Source of the DNA: CAYSYM01 sp964435115
GTDB taxonomy: Bacteria > Chloroflexota > UBA6077 > CF-72
Direction: 5' to 3'
Length of the DNA stretch: 64,000 nt
NCBI GenBank assembly: GCA_964435115.1
Contig: CAYSYM010000011.1
Coordinates: forward strand, 10,302-74,301
Below, piece by piece: positions 23,581-32,794 of the stretch; positions within the stretch are counted from its first letter, which is position 1; every line of letters starts with the position of its first letter. The translations under genes and the position numbers were made by a program. Under the pieces are notes generated by a model. The model made no database searches. It was given only the letters and a program-made list of their open reading frames with translations, and was not told the DNA's origin.

Positions 23581-23862
23581 ATGGCAGTCCACAAAGCGCT
23601 CGCTCGCCTCCGTGCCGCCGACGGCTCGCTGATCGGCGAGGGTCGCGCGTACGTCCACCTCCGCCAGCCCGGCGGCCTGGCCCAGCCCGCGCAGGGGACC
23701 GTCTCCCTCGACTGGTGGGATGACGCCGCCCCGGCGCCCGCACGCCTCGATCTGGTAGATGGGCCGACGCTGGAGATCCGCGTCGAGAGCGACCGACTGA
23801 GCGGCTGCGTGGTCGGCCGTATCCTGCGCTACCAGGCGACCTGGCCCGGGCTCACCACCTGA
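23581..23862 (+). CDS. Small protein of unknown function
   Basis: A 93-residue protein, probably beta-rich (GRAYVHLRQPGGLAQPAQGT, then TLEIRVESDRLSGCVVGRIL). A CATAAT -10-like box at 23544-23549 lies upstream. ATG 23581 is chosen; GTG 23566 is in frame and possible. The 3' end overlaps the convergent carboxypeptidase gene by 11 bp. No family recognised. Confidence 0.45.
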   Translation: MAVHKALARLRAADGSLIGEGRAYVHLRQPGGLAQPAQGTVSLDWWDDAAPAPARLDLVDGPTLEIRVESDRLSGCVVGRILRYQATWPGLTT

Positions 23863-25165
23863 AGGTCTGCCACACCCAGTCGAAGAGCGCCTGGCTGTCA
23901 CCCACCAGGTCTTCGCTGTGCATCAGGCTCACGTAGACCCGCCGCCCCTCGCGCGTCGCCGAGGCGACGATCGTCTTCCGCGCGTTCTCGGTGAAACCCA
24001 CCTTGACGCCGTCGGCGCCCGGGTAGGTGCCGACGAGCCGGTTGAGGTTCTTCAGGTTGTAGCCGTCGCCGTAGTAGTAGGCCGCCGCGGCGATCGTGCG
24101 GAAGGTCTCATTTCGCATGGCGTAGCGGGCGAGCACCGCCATGTCGTAGGCGCTGGAGTAGTGGCCGGCCTCATCCATCCCGCTCGGGTTGGCAAAGCGC
24201 GTGTCCTTCAAACCCAGCCAGGCGGCCTTCTGGTTCATCAGCTCCACGAAGCGCTGCCGCGTCCCGCCGATCGCCAGCGCCACCTGCTCGGCGGCATCGT
24301 TCCCGCTGGGCAGCATCAGCCCGTACAGCAGTGTCTCCAGGGAGACCTGCTCGCCCGGCTCCAGCCCCATCACGGACGAGCCGTCGCGGGCCACCATCTC
24401 GGAGGCGCTCACAGAGACGGGGATCGAGCGCCGCACGTCCGGGCTCAGCTCGAGCGCGAGTACGGCGGTGAGGATCTTCGTGGTGCTGGCAGGAGGAACC
24501 CGCTGGTTCGGCCGCTCGCCGTACAGGAGCTGCCCGGTGCCGTCGTCGAGGATGGCCACCTCGCGTGCCGTCACGCCCGGGGGCGGCGCCCCGCCTACCC
24601 GGCGCGGCCCGGCCGGCAGCGCCGCCGCCGCGAGCCCGCCGTTCTCCCCGGGCGTGGCCCACGGCGGCGGGCTGCTGGGCGCCAGCGCCTGCGCCTCCAC
24701 CCAGGCCTGGCCGGCCGCACGCGACGAGCCGTCGCCGCCGTAGTAGACGAGGAGCCGGCCGCCGAGGTACGGCCCGAGCGGCCTCAGGTAGGCGTCCACC
24801 GGCAGGACCGTGAACAGGAGCGCCCGGTCGTCCGGGCCCGACCAGAGCGCCGTCTCCTGCGTGCTCCGTAGCCACTCCGGGAGCGCGAGCTTCTGCCTGG
24901 CCGCGGCCGGCTGAGGCGTGCTGGCGGGCGCTGCCGCCATCCACGCGGGCGCGGGCAGCTCCGGGTCCGCGGCCGGCCCGCCCCGGCCGCCGCTGGAGCT
25001 GGCCGGGAGGGCGCGGGGCGCGGCGAAGCCGCTGGCGAGCACGAGGGCGGCGACCGCCGCCAGCACCAGCGCGTGCACGGTGGTGCGGCGGCGTTCCAGG
25101 AGGTGGGCGGGACTGAGCTCCAGAACCTGGCCGGCCATCAATCGTTGCTGCGCATCGGCGCGCAC
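23852..25165 (-). CDS. D-alanyl-D-alanine carboxypeptidase (S11, DacA-like)
   Basis: A 437-residue protein with a membrane anchor at about residues 30-48 (VHALVLAAVAALVLASGF), a Pro/Ala-rich region and, from about 200, an S11 peptidase domain. Catalytic motifs: S227-T-T-K230 in PPASTTK, S287-G-N289, and K388-V-G390 in place of the usual KTG triad. It trims the last D-Ala from peptidoglycan stem peptides outside the membrane. The C-terminal beta domain common in DacA is missing or very short. The Val in KVG may be a tolerated variant. Confidence 0.88.
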   Translation of the reverse strand: MRADAQQRLMAGQVLELSPAHLLERRRTTVHALVLAAVAALVLASGFAAPRALPASSSGGRGGPAADPELPAPAWMAAAPASTPQPAAARQKLALPEWLRSTQETALWSGPDDRALLFTVLPVDAYLRPLGPYLGGRLLVYYGGDGSSRAAGQAWVEAQALAPSSPPPWATPGENGGLAAAALPAGPRRVGGAPPPGVTAREVAILDDGTGQLLYGERPNQRVPPASTTKILTAVLALELSPDVRRSIPVSVSASEMVARDGSSVMGLEPGEQVSLETLLYGLMLPSGNDAAEQVALAIGGTRQRFVELMNQKAAWLGLKDTRFANPSGMDEAGHYSSAYDMAVLARYAMRNETFRTIAAAAYYYGDGYNLKNLNRLVGTYPGADGVKVGFTENARKTIVASATREGRRVYVSLMHSEDLVGDSQALFDWVWQTFRW

Positions 25166-25310
25166 GACAGCCGGATCGACTCCCGGGCAGGGGTCGTCGG
25201 ACGTCGGACCGTGCTCCGCGACAGCGGCGCGGCCTTTATACCAGCCTCGCCGCCGCGAGGCCAGCGCGCCCGCGTTGCAGACCCATCACCGCGGGCGGGC
25301 TGTCATCCAG

Positions 25311-26408
25311 TCAGGCGGCCGCGTGGGAGTGGGGATCGTGATGGGCGAGCTCCGCGTGGGGGTCGCGGCCGTCGTGCCCACACGGATCGACGTGGACCGT
25401 CACATCCACCAGCCGTGGGACGGCGTGGAGCATCGCGTGGCGCACCCGCTCGGCGACCGCGTGCGCCTCGGCCAGCGTCAGGTCGCAATCGGCCGTGATG
25501 AGCGCCTCCGCGTGGATCGCGTGGCCGATCCACCGCGCCCGGACCATCGAGACGGCCTGGACGCCGTCCACGGAGCGAGCCGCAGCCTCGGCGCGCTTGA
25601 GCAGGTCCTCGTCCACGGCATCCATCAGCCGGTGCCACACCTGCCGGGCGGCGTCCTTCAGGACCACGAGGATCGCCATGGTGATGCCCAGCCCCACCAG
25701 CGGGTCCGCCTGCGGGACGCCCAGCCAGACGCCGCCCGCCCCCAGCACCACCGCCAGCGAGGTGAATCCGTCCGTGCGAGCGTGCTGCCCGTCGGCCACG
25801 AGCGCCGCGCTACCAATGCGACGGCCCACGCGCACGCGGTACTGCGCCACTGCCTCGTTGCCCAGGAAGCCCACCACCCCGGCCGCCGCCACCCAGCCCA
25901 GGTACTGGACCGGCGCCGGGTTCAACAGCTTCTGGAGGGACTCCCACCCTGCCAGGGCGGCGGAGGCTGCGATCATCAGCACGATGAACACGCCCGCGAG
26001 GTCCTCGGCGCGCCCGTACCCGTACGTGTAGCGGCGCGTCGGGGCCCGGCGGCCGAGTGAGAAGGCGATCCAGAGCGGCACGGCGGTGGACGCGTCGGCG
26101 ACGTTGTGGATGGTGTCGGCCAGCAGCGCGGCCGAACCGCTGAACCAGACCACGACGAGCTGCAGGGCTGCCGTGAGGCCCAGGCCGAGCAGCGAGAGCT
26201 TGACGGCCCGGATCCCGTCCGCGGAGGCTGCGAGTGCCTGGTCCACGCGTTCGGCGGCGTCGTGGCCGTGGGGGCGGAAGACGTGCTCTAGCGCGGCCGG
26301 CCACGCCGGGCGCCGGCCGCGGCCCGGCCTCACGCCGGGTCCCTGGCCGTGGGGATCGTGGCGGGGCGGAGGCTGCGAGTCCGGGGCGCTGCCAGGCGGG
26401 GGCGACAC
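25311..26408 (-). CDS. CDF-family divalent metal exporter
   Basis: A 365-residue cation diffusion facilitator. After a long Pro/Arg-rich, His-containing N-terminus, the membrane part begins near residue 68 (AVKLSLLGLGLTAALQLVVV). ALLADTIHNVADAST and VADGQHARTDGFTSLAVVLG hold the two HxxxD metal sites of the transport channel (Zn-type HD). The C-terminal cytoplasmic domain is His/Asp-rich (HVDPCGHDGRDPHAELAHHD). It expels Zn, Co, Cd or a similar ion by proton antiport. It starts 7 bp after hutH and is likely in the same transcript. Confidence 0.88.
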   Translation of the reverse strand: MSPPPGSAPDSQPPPRHDPHGQGPGVRPGRGRRPAWPAALEHVFRPHGHDAAERVDQALAASADGIRAVKLSLLGLGLTAALQLVVVWFSGSAALLADTIHNVADASTAVPLWIAFSLGRRAPTRRYTYGYGRAEDLAGVFIVLMIAASAALAGWESLQKLLNPAPVQYLGWVAAAGVVGFLGNEAVAQYRVRVGRRIGSAALVADGQHARTDGFTSLAVVLGAGGVWLGVPQADPLVGLGITMAILVVLKDAARQVWHRLMDAVDEDLLKRAEAAARSVDGVQAVSMVRARWIGHAIHAEALITADCDLTLAEAHAVAERVRHAMLHAVPRLVDVTVHVDPCGHDGRDPHAELAHHDPHSHAAA

Positions 26409-26415
26409 GGGCCGA

Positions 26416-28080
26416 TCACTCCGGGTGCGCGCGGGCGCGCGTCCGCCCGGGCGCCTCTCCGGAGCCGCCTCGACCGCGCGCCGGGTGGGGGCCGACAGTG
26501 AGGACCGCGGCGAGCCGGCCGGTCGTGACCAGGCGTGCAGCGACCTGCTGGATCTCGGGCCACAGCTCGCGGTCGGCCCGCAGCCGCGGGACGAGCGCGC
26601 GGACGAGCCGGTGGGCGCGGGCGGTCCCGGCCCCGGGCGTGAGCGGCGCCCAGAAGTCGAGCGCCTGGGCGGCGCACAGCGCCTCGATGCCGAGCACCGT
26701 GGCCGCGTTCTCGGCCACGCGGCGCGCCTTCATCACCGCCAGCGCGCCCATGCTCACGTGGTCCTCCTGGCCGGCGCTGGTGGGAATGCTGTCCACGCTG
26801 GCCGGGTGGCAGAGCCCCTTGTTCTCGCTGACCAGGGCGGCGGCCGTGTACTGGGCCATCATGTAGCCGGAGTGTAGCCCGCTGTGCTCGGCCAGGAACG
26901 GCGGCAGGTCCGAGGCGTGGTGGCTGAGGAGGCGGAAGGTGCGTCGCTCGCTGATGCTGGCCAGCTCCGCCAGGGCGATCGCCAGGTAGTCAAAGCCCAG
27001 CGCCAGCGCCTGGCCGTGGAAGTTGCCGGCGGCGATCGCCTCAACCTGCGGGTCCGAGGCCGCGAGGACGCCCTGGTCCAGCGGGAGAGGGGGCTCCACG
27101 AAGATGAGCGGGTTGTCCGTGGCGCTGTTCAGCTCGATCCTGACGCTGCCGGCCACGTGGGCCCAGGCGTCGCGCGAGGCGCCGTGGACCTGCGGGACGC
27201 AGCGGAGCGAATAGGCGTCCTGCACCCGGCCGCAGTTGGCGTGCGAGGCGACGATGGCGCTCGCCTGGGTGAGCGCGGCCACGTGGGCGGCGCTGGCCAG
27301 CGCGCCGGGGTGCGGGCGCAGCGCGTGGACGCGCGCCTCGAAGGGCCGGGTGGAGCCGCCCAGTGCCTCCAAGCTCATGGCCGCCACCACGTCGGCGGTG
27401 TCCAGCAGCACGGCGGTGTCGGCCAGCAGCAGGGCGCCGGCGCCGGCCATGAGCTGCGTGCCGTTGCACAGCGCCAGCCCCTCCTTGGCAGCCAGACGCA
27501 TCGGCTGGAGGTCCACCGCCGCCAGCGCCCGCGCCCCGGGCACCAGCTTCCCGCGCAGGAATGCCTGGCCGCGGCCGAGCAGCACCAGGCTGGCGTGCGC
27601 CGAGGGGGCGAGATCGCCGCTGGCGCCCAGCGACCCCTTCTCAGGCACGTACGGGTAGACGCCCCGGTTCAGCAGCTCGGCCAGCCGCCGCACGAGCTCC
27701 AGGCGCACGCCGCTGTGGCCGAGCAGGAACGTGTTGAGCCGGACCACCAGCATGGCGCGCACCACGTCCTTCGGCAGCGGTGGGCCGGTGCCCGCGGCGT
27801 GCGAGAGGAGGACGTTCTCCTGGAGTCGCTCGGCATCCTCGATGGGCACGCGCGTGGTCGCCAGGTCGCCGAAGCCAGTGGTGATCCCGTACACCACCGC
27901 TCCGCTGGCGACCATCTGCTCCACGGCCTGCCGGGAGCGCGCCACCCGCGCCTCGGCCTCCACCGCCAGGGCCACCGGCGCGCGCCGGCGGGCCACCCGG
28001 ACGACCTGCCCGATCGAGAGCGCGCGGCCGTCGAGGACGACGGGCTCGGCAGAGCGCCGGGCGTTCGACGCGGTTGCCAC
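26416..28080 (-). CDS. hutH: Histidine ammonia-lyase
   Basis: A 554-residue lyase. The self-cyclising Ala153-Ser154-Gly155 in EKGSLGASGDLAPSAHASL forms the MIO cofactor. GITTGFGDLATT and ELNSATDNPLIFVEP are typical, as is the absence of Tyr/Phe-lyase features. It converts histidine to urocanate, the first step of the Hut pathway. The C-terminus has an extra Arg/Gly-rich tail of about 40 residues. GTG 28080 starts 14 bp after the stop of the ABC permease gene. The rest of the hut genes lie at 38884-48090 on the other strand. Confidence 0.93.
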   Translation of the reverse strand: MATASNARRSAEPVVLDGRALSIGQVVRVARRRAPVALAVEAEARVARSRQAVEQMVASGAVVYGITTGFGDLATTRVPIEDAERLQENVLLSHAAGTGPPLPKDVVRAMLVVRLNTFLLGHSGVRLELVRRLAELLNRGVYPYVPEKGSLGASGDLAPSAHASLVLLGRGQAFLRGKLVPGARALAAVDLQPMRLAAKEGLALCNGTQLMAGAGALLLADTAVLLDTADVVAAMSLEALGGSTRPFEARVHALRPHPGALASAAHVAALTQASAIVASHANCGRVQDAYSLRCVPQVHGASRDAWAHVAGSVRIELNSATDNPLIFVEPPLPLDQGVLAASDPQVEAIAAGNFHGQALALGFDYLAIALAELASISERRTFRLLSHHASDLPPFLAEHSGLHSGYMMAQYTAAALVSENKGLCHPASVDSIPTSAGQEDHVSMGALAVMKARRVAENAATVLGIEALCAAQALDFWAPLTPGAGTARAHRLVRALVPRLRADRELWPEIQQVAARLVTTGRLAAVLTVGPHPARGRGGSGEAPGRTRARAHPE

Positions 28081-28094
28081 CCGTGCAGTATGCG

Positions 28095-28994
28095 TCAGCG
28101 GCGTCGCAGCCGCGGGTTGACGATGCGTTCGAGGTCGAAGCCGAGCAGCGCGAAGCCGAGCACCGAGGCGGTGATGAGGACGCCCGGCGGGAGCACCCAC
28201 CACACCCAGGCGCCCGAGAGGAAGGCGCCCCGCGCCTGGGCGTAGAAGAGGACCGACCCCCAGGACTTCTGGATCGGATCGCCCAGCCCGAGGAAGGCGA
28301 GCGAGGCCTCCAGCAGGATCGCCCGGCTGGCGAGCTGGACGAACTCCGCGAGGGTGAGGGAGAGCACGCCGGGCAGGACGTGTAGCCCCAGGATCCGCCC
28401 CGGCCCGGCGCCCAGGGCTCGGGCGGCGACCACGTAGTCGCGGGACGTCTGGCTCAGGACGGTCGACCGCACCACGCGCGCCGGTTCGGCCCAGACGTAG
28501 GCGCCGATGACCGCGGCCAGCGTGCCGACGCTCGGCCCGAGGTACGCGGCGAGCACGATCATCAAGGGCAGGAAGGGCAGGACCAGGATGACGTCCACCG
28601 TGCGCATCAGGGCAGCGTCGACGCGGCCGCGGAAGTACCCGCCCAGCACGCCCGCGGCCGTGCCGAGCGACGTGCCGACGACCGCCGCCAGCGCGCCGAT
28701 CGCCAGCGACACGCGGGCGCCCCAGATCAGCTCGGAGAGGATGTCCTGGCCGATGTCATTGGTGCCGAGCCAGTGGGCGGGCGAGGGCGGATCGAACGGG
28801 CGTCCGGTGGTGAGCTTCGGGTCGTACGGGGCGATCCAGGGTGCGAGCACACCACCGACGGCGACCAGCGCGAGCAGGCCGAGGCCGATCCAGCCCACGG
28901 GGCTCAGCAGGCGGGCGCGGGCCGCCGGGCGCGGGGGCGCCGGCGCCGCCGCCGCCACCGGCGGGGCGTGCGGGCGGACGGCTGTGTCAAGCAC
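28095..28994 (-). CDS. Peptide/nickel-type ABC permease (DppC family)
   Basis: A 299-residue permease. N-terminal Pro/Ala-rich tail, first helix near residue 35, then APYDPKLTTGRPFDPPSPAH and WLGTNDIGQDILSELIWGAR, the DppC periplasmic signature, and the ATPase-contact loop VVAARALGAGPGRILGLHVL. It pairs with the DppB-like gene (8-bp overlap). No ATPase genes are in this operon, so a shared MalK/OppDF-type ATPase elsewhere must be used. Confidence 0.9.
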   Translation of the reverse strand: MLDTAVRPHAPPVAAAAPAPPRPAARARLLSPVGWIGLGLLALVAVGGVLAPWIAPYDPKLTTGRPFDPPSPAHWLGTNDIGQDILSELIWGARVSLAIGALAAVVGTSLGTAAGVLGGYFRGRVDAALMRTVDVILVLPFLPLMIVLAAYLGPSVGTLAAVIGAYVWAEPARVVRSTVLSQTSRDYVVAARALGAGPGRILGLHVLPGVLSLTLAEFVQLASRAILLEASLAFLGLGDPIQKSWGSVLFYAQARGAFLSGAWVWWVLPPGVLITASVLGFALLGFDLERIVNPRLRRR

Positions 28995-29961
28995 GCTTCA
29001 TGACCCTCGGATCAAGCAGCGGGTAGAGCAGGTCGGCCACCAGGTTCACCGCGATGACGCTCAGGGTGAGCACCAGGAAGGCGCCTTGCAGCACCGGGTA
29101 GTCGCGCGCGAGCGCCGAGTCGTAGATCAGGCGGCCCACGCCCGAGTAGGAGAAGACGGTCTCGATGGTGACCGCGCCGGCCACGGCCTGCCCCAGCCGC
29201 ACCAGGAACCGCGTCGCGACCGGTAGCAGCGCGTTACGAACCGCGTGCCGGAAGAGCACCTGGCCCTCCGCGAGCCCCTTGGCACGCGCCACGGTGATGT
29301 ACTCGTCGCCGAGCACCGTCAGCATGCTGTAGCGCATCGTCAGGAAGAAGCCCGAGGCGGTGATCGCGGCGAGCGTGGTCGCCGGCAGGACGAGGCGGTA
29401 GGCAATATCCCGCCAGTAGTCGAGGCCCTGCAGCCGCGCGAACACGTCGCGGGCGCCAAAGGTGGGGAACAGGCCGAGCTGGACCGCGAAGACGGCCACC
29501 AGGATCATGCCCAGCCAGAAGCCAGGGACCGACTCCAGGAAGATGAAGATCCCAAGCGACCCGAGGTCGAGGCGCCCCCCGCGCCGCCAGGCAGACACGG
29601 CGCCGAAGACCACGCCGACGAGGGTGGCCATGACCAGGGCCGTCCCTGTCAGCAGCAGGGTCCACGGCAGCCGGTCGACGAGGACCATGGCGACCGGCTT
29701 GTTCAGCTTGAACGAGAACCCCAGGTCACCCCGCGCCAGGTTGGACAGGTAGATCCAGTACTGCTCGACCAGCGGCTTGTCCAGCCCCGCCTGCCGCATC
29801 ACGCGCTCACGGTCCTGCGGTGTCATGACGCCGAGGTCCTGGCCGGCCAGGTACGCCAGCGGACTGCCGGGCATCGCCCGCGGCAGCAGGAAGTTCAGCG
29901 TCAGCGTGATCAGCAGGACCAGCGCGTACTGCGCGAGTTTCCCGCTCAGGAAGGCCGTCAT
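28987..29961 (-). CDS. Peptide/nickel-type ABC permease (DppB family)
   Basis: A 324-residue permease with six helices. The N-terminus is FLSGKLAQYALVLLITLTLN with the typical FLLPRAMPGSPLAYL, followed by the 'GLDKPLVEQYWIYLSNLARG' block of DppB and the EAA-type loop YITVARAKGLAEGQVLFRHA. It forms the membrane channel with DppC. Second gene after the binding-protein gene, with a 150-bp gap. Confidence 0.9.
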   Translation of the reverse strand: MTAFLSGKLAQYALVLLITLTLNFLLPRAMPGSPLAYLAGQDLGVMTPQDRERVMRQAGLDKPLVEQYWIYLSNLARGDLGFSFKLNKPVAMVLVDRLPWTLLLTGTALVMATLVGVVFGAVSAWRRGGRLDLGSLGIFIFLESVPGFWLGMILVAVFAVQLGLFPTFGARDVFARLQGLDYWRDIAYRLVLPATTLAAITASGFFLTMRYSMLTVLGDEYITVARAKGLAEGQVLFRHAVRNALLPVATRFLVRLGQAVAGAVTIETVFSYSGVGRLIYDSALARDYPVLQGAFLVLTLSVIAVNLVADLLYPLLDPRVMKRA

Positions 29962-30111
29962 GGAGAGCGCTTCGCCTTCTCGGGGACCGTAGCTCAGAGC
30001 TCGTCGTGCTGCCGGCTAAGGACGACCGGCCGTGGGTGCTGAGGGAGGGCCGGCAGCGAGCGGAGCTCCTGCGCCACCCGTCCCCCAACACCCGTGGCCT
30101 GGGGCCCGCCG

Positions 30112-31830
30112 CTACTGCCCGAACCCCTTGATGAACGAGAGCTTGCTAAGGACCCCCTGGCCCTTCTGGAAGACCCAGCTATCGTAGGTCTGTGGCCGGT
30201 AGGCGTACGCCTGGTCGGTGAAGTACATCATCACGAACGGGACGTCCTCGGCCACCAGCCGCTGGAGCTGCTGCGACAGCTCCTTCTTCCTGGCGTCGTC
30301 CACCGCGCCGAGGAGCGCCTCGCCCACGCGGTCGACCTCCGGGTTCTTGTAGCCGCCCACGTTGATCGTCCCGACCTTCGGGTCTGAGTGCACCACGTCG
30401 ACCATCCGCACCGGGTCGACCAGGACAGGCGGCGACCAGCCCCAGACGGCCAGCTCGTAATCCCGGCCCTTAGTGATGTCGAAGTCGGGCCAGATCTTCG
30501 AGATGTAGCCGGTCCGCTCGAGCGCCGTCACCGTGGCCGAGATACCGACCTCCTTGAGCATCGGCACCACGAGCTCGCCGGCGCGGACCCGGATCGGATC
30601 GTACGACGGCGCGATGATCGTGAAGGACATCGGCTTGCCGTCCAGCACTCGGATGCCGTCGGGTCCCGGCGTCGCGCCGACCTGGTCGAGCAGCTGCTTC
30701 GCCCGGGCCAGGTCGAACCGCCCCTTGAGTGAGGGGTCGTAGAGCAGGGAGGCCGGCGGCACGAACCCCGGCGAGGCGACCGTGCCGTTGCCGAGCAGGA
30801 GCGTATCGACCAGCTTCTGCTTGTCGATGGCGAGGTCGATCGCCTGGCGCACCTCCTTCCGGTCGAACGGGGGGCGCTCGGCGTTGAACTGCAGCATGGT
30901 GGGGCCGAAGCCGGACCCCTTGGCAATCTTGAACGGCGCCTGGCTGAACGGCTGGATCTGCTCGGGCGGGAGCTCGCGGGTCACCATCTGCACCTCGCCG
31001 CTGCGCAGGGCTTGCAAGGCCGCGTTCAGATCCTTGATGACGGGGAAGATCAGCTCGTCGACGGCAGGGGCGCCCAGGAAGTAATCCGCGTTCGCCTTCA
31101 TGCGGTACACCTGGTCCGGGGTCGCCTCGACTAGCTTGTACGGCCCCGAGCCGACCGTCACCTGCGCTTCCTTGACCTTGTCGCCCGGCACCGACTCCCA
31201 CAGGTGCTTGGGCATGATCGGGATGTCTGCCAGCGCGCGGTTCGGGAAGGATGGGGTCGACGACTTGAGCTTGATGGTGAGCTGCTCCGGCCCGTTCGTT
31301 GTGATCGAGTCCACGTTGCGGAGCGGGCCGGTGAAGCGGCTGTGGGGGTTCTTGATGAAGTACTCGTAGGTGAACTTGATGTCCTCCGACGTCAGCGGCT
31401 GGCCGTCGTGCCACTTGATCCCGGAGCGAAGCGTGATGTCATACTGGCTGCCGTCGGCGTTGCTCCTGACCTCCCGGGCCAGCAGTGGCTGGGGCACGTT
31501 GTTGACGTCTAGCTGGAGGACGGTGTCGTAGACCAGCATGAGCAGGTTCCAGCCGGGGTAGCCGGTGTCGTACGTGTACGGCTGGAGCGTGCCCTCGTTG
31601 GCCAGGATGGCGAGTCGCAGCGACTGAGCGGCGGGCGTCGTCGGCTTGGGCGCGGGTGCCTGCGTGGGCTGGCCGGCCGCCGCGGGCTGGGGTGCCTGCG
31701 TGGGCTGAGCTGGCGGAGCGGTGGCCGCCGGTGGCGCGGCGGGCGCCGGCGCGCAGGCACCCGCGACGACGGCGATGGCAAGGAGCGCAGCGGCCGCCAG
31801 GGCAGCCGGCGCAGTCGAGAGACGGCGCAT
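30112..31830 (-). CDS. Family 5 extracellular solute-binding lipoprotein
   Basis: A 572-residue lipoprotein. Signal and lipobox AIAVVAGAC place the lipid-modified Cys at about 26; a Pro/Ala/Gln/Thr-rich linker follows. The SBP5 fold shows EVRSNADGSQYDITLRSGIK and WHDGQPLTSEDIKFTYEYFI. Members bind peptides, nickel chelates, opines or sugars. The partner hutH gene suggests that histidine-containing peptides are possible, but this is inference. Start ATG 31830 follows a GGGGAGGG site. Confidence 0.88.
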   Translation of the reverse strand: MRRLSTAPAALAAAALLAIAVVAGACAPAPAAPPAATAPPAQPTQAPQPAAAGQPTQAPAPKPTTPAAQSLRLAILANEGTLQPYTYDTGYPGWNLLMLVYDTVLQLDVNNVPQPLLAREVRSNADGSQYDITLRSGIKWHDGQPLTSEDIKFTYEYFIKNPHSRFTGPLRNVDSITTNGPEQLTIKLKSSTPSFPNRALADIPIMPKHLWESVPGDKVKEAQVTVGSGPYKLVEATPDQVYRMKANADYFLGAPAVDELIFPVIKDLNAALQALRSGEVQMVTRELPPEQIQPFSQAPFKIAKGSGFGPTMLQFNAERPPFDRKEVRQAIDLAIDKQKLVDTLLLGNGTVASPGFVPPASLLYDPSLKGRFDLARAKQLLDQVGATPGPDGIRVLDGKPMSFTIIAPSYDPIRVRAGELVVPMLKEVGISATVTALERTGYISKIWPDFDITKGRDYELAVWGWSPPVLVDPVRMVDVVHSDPKVGTINVGGYKNPEVDRVGEALLGAVDDARKKELSQQLQRLVAEDVPFVMMYFTDQAYAYRPQTYDSWVFQKGQGVLSKLSFIKGFGQ

Positions 31831-31961
31831 AGAATCCCTCCCCAGGGCAGATGGGCGGCCGCACGTCTGGCGCGCGGTCGCCGCAGTTGCAGCATTCTTG
31901 ACGCCGCGTGGACAATGCGTCAAGGCCGCGGGTGCTCTCGCGCCCCCTGCTCCTCGTCTGC

Positions 31962-32615
31962 TCAGCCGCCGGCGCTCGCCGGCATAGCCGGACCGGGGAG
32001 CGGGATCGTCAGACCGTACAGTCGGAACAGCAGGTCCTGGATCTGAGCGACCTCCTGGCCCTGGCTCGTCGCGGTGTGCTCGGCCGCGCGGTACAGGTCT
32101 TCGTGCCAGCCGCTCGCAAGGACGGGACCGGTGATCTGGACCGCCATGGCGTGGTGGTCTGCCAGCGCGCTCAAGTCCTCGATGTCGAACGCTGCACCGG
32201 ACAGCCCCTGAAGCCGCTGCATGCGTGCTGCTAGGTCCGGCATCTGCCCCTCCATCGACGGCATCAGCTCGCTCATCTGGTGCTCAGGCATCTGCGTGCC
32301 GCCCGGCGGCTCCATGTTGTACCAGTCCTTCAGCCAGTGGGTCATCTGGGAAATCTCCCGCGACTGGTCGTCGATGACCGTCTGCGCGACCTGCTGCACG
32401 GCTGGGGTAGCCGACTTCCGCAAGGCGAGCTCAGACATGGCGATGGCCCCGCGGTGGTGAGGCACCATGCCAGTCATGAACTCGATCTCAATCTGCGCCT
32501 AACCAGGCACCGGCGCGGGGTCGAACCCGCCCGGATCGGCAAAGGCCGGTGTCGCGAAGGGCAGCGCCAGAAGCGGGCCCAGCGGTGCCAAGAGGCGCAA
32601 CCGCAGGAATCGCAT
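31962..32615 (-). pseudogene. DUF305 protein with an in-frame amber codon after its signal peptide
   Basis: From ATG 32615 (GGGGAG ten bases upstream) the frame gives a signal peptide, MRFLRLRLLAPLGPLLALPF ending ATPAFA, then DPGGFDPAPVPG and TAG at 32499-32501. The same frame goes on AQIEIEFMTGMVPHHRGAIA and a full DUF305 ferritin-like helical domain with its conserved His/Met ligands (ADHHAMAV), to 31962. The intact length would be about 216 residues. Re-initiation at ATG 32477 could still make a cytoplasmic DUF305 domain. CAG to TAG is the simplest explanation. Function in the family: a suspected metal-binding, periplasmic protein. Confidence 0.75.
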
Positions 32616-32711
32616 GGGCAGGTATCTCCCCACATTGAGAGGGTGGAGTCAGCGCGTCGCCAGGCAAGAGGCGTACCAGACGACTACGCGGGCATCAGAG
32701 CTAGCGCCGGG

Positions 32712-32789
32712 AAACCGCGCCAACCGCAGCTGGCTGCTACCGTCGTCCTGTACTTCCTGGCCCGTCGCGCCGTGGCGTTGAGCGGCTAG
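32712..32789 (+). pseudogene. 3' remnant of an arginase-family (HutG-like) gene
   Basis: The frame ending TAG at 32787-32789 reads PQLAATVVLYFLARRAVALS. The end of the intact HutG at 47092-48090 reads SSLAATVVLYFLAGRALARQ, and the two match at 13 of 14 core positions, with matching DNA too. Upstream of about 32712 the similarity ends and no arginase motifs are found. This is what remains of a second arginase-family gene, cut by rearrangement beside the DUF305 gene. Confidence 0.6.
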
Positions 32790-32794
32790 CTCGG

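Noticed and set aside
28095..31830. Nickel importer (NikABC) feeding larE/larB
   Set aside because: The binding-protein family covers peptides, nickel and sugars alike, and the genes join hutH, not lar. There is no specific nickel motif that I can see.
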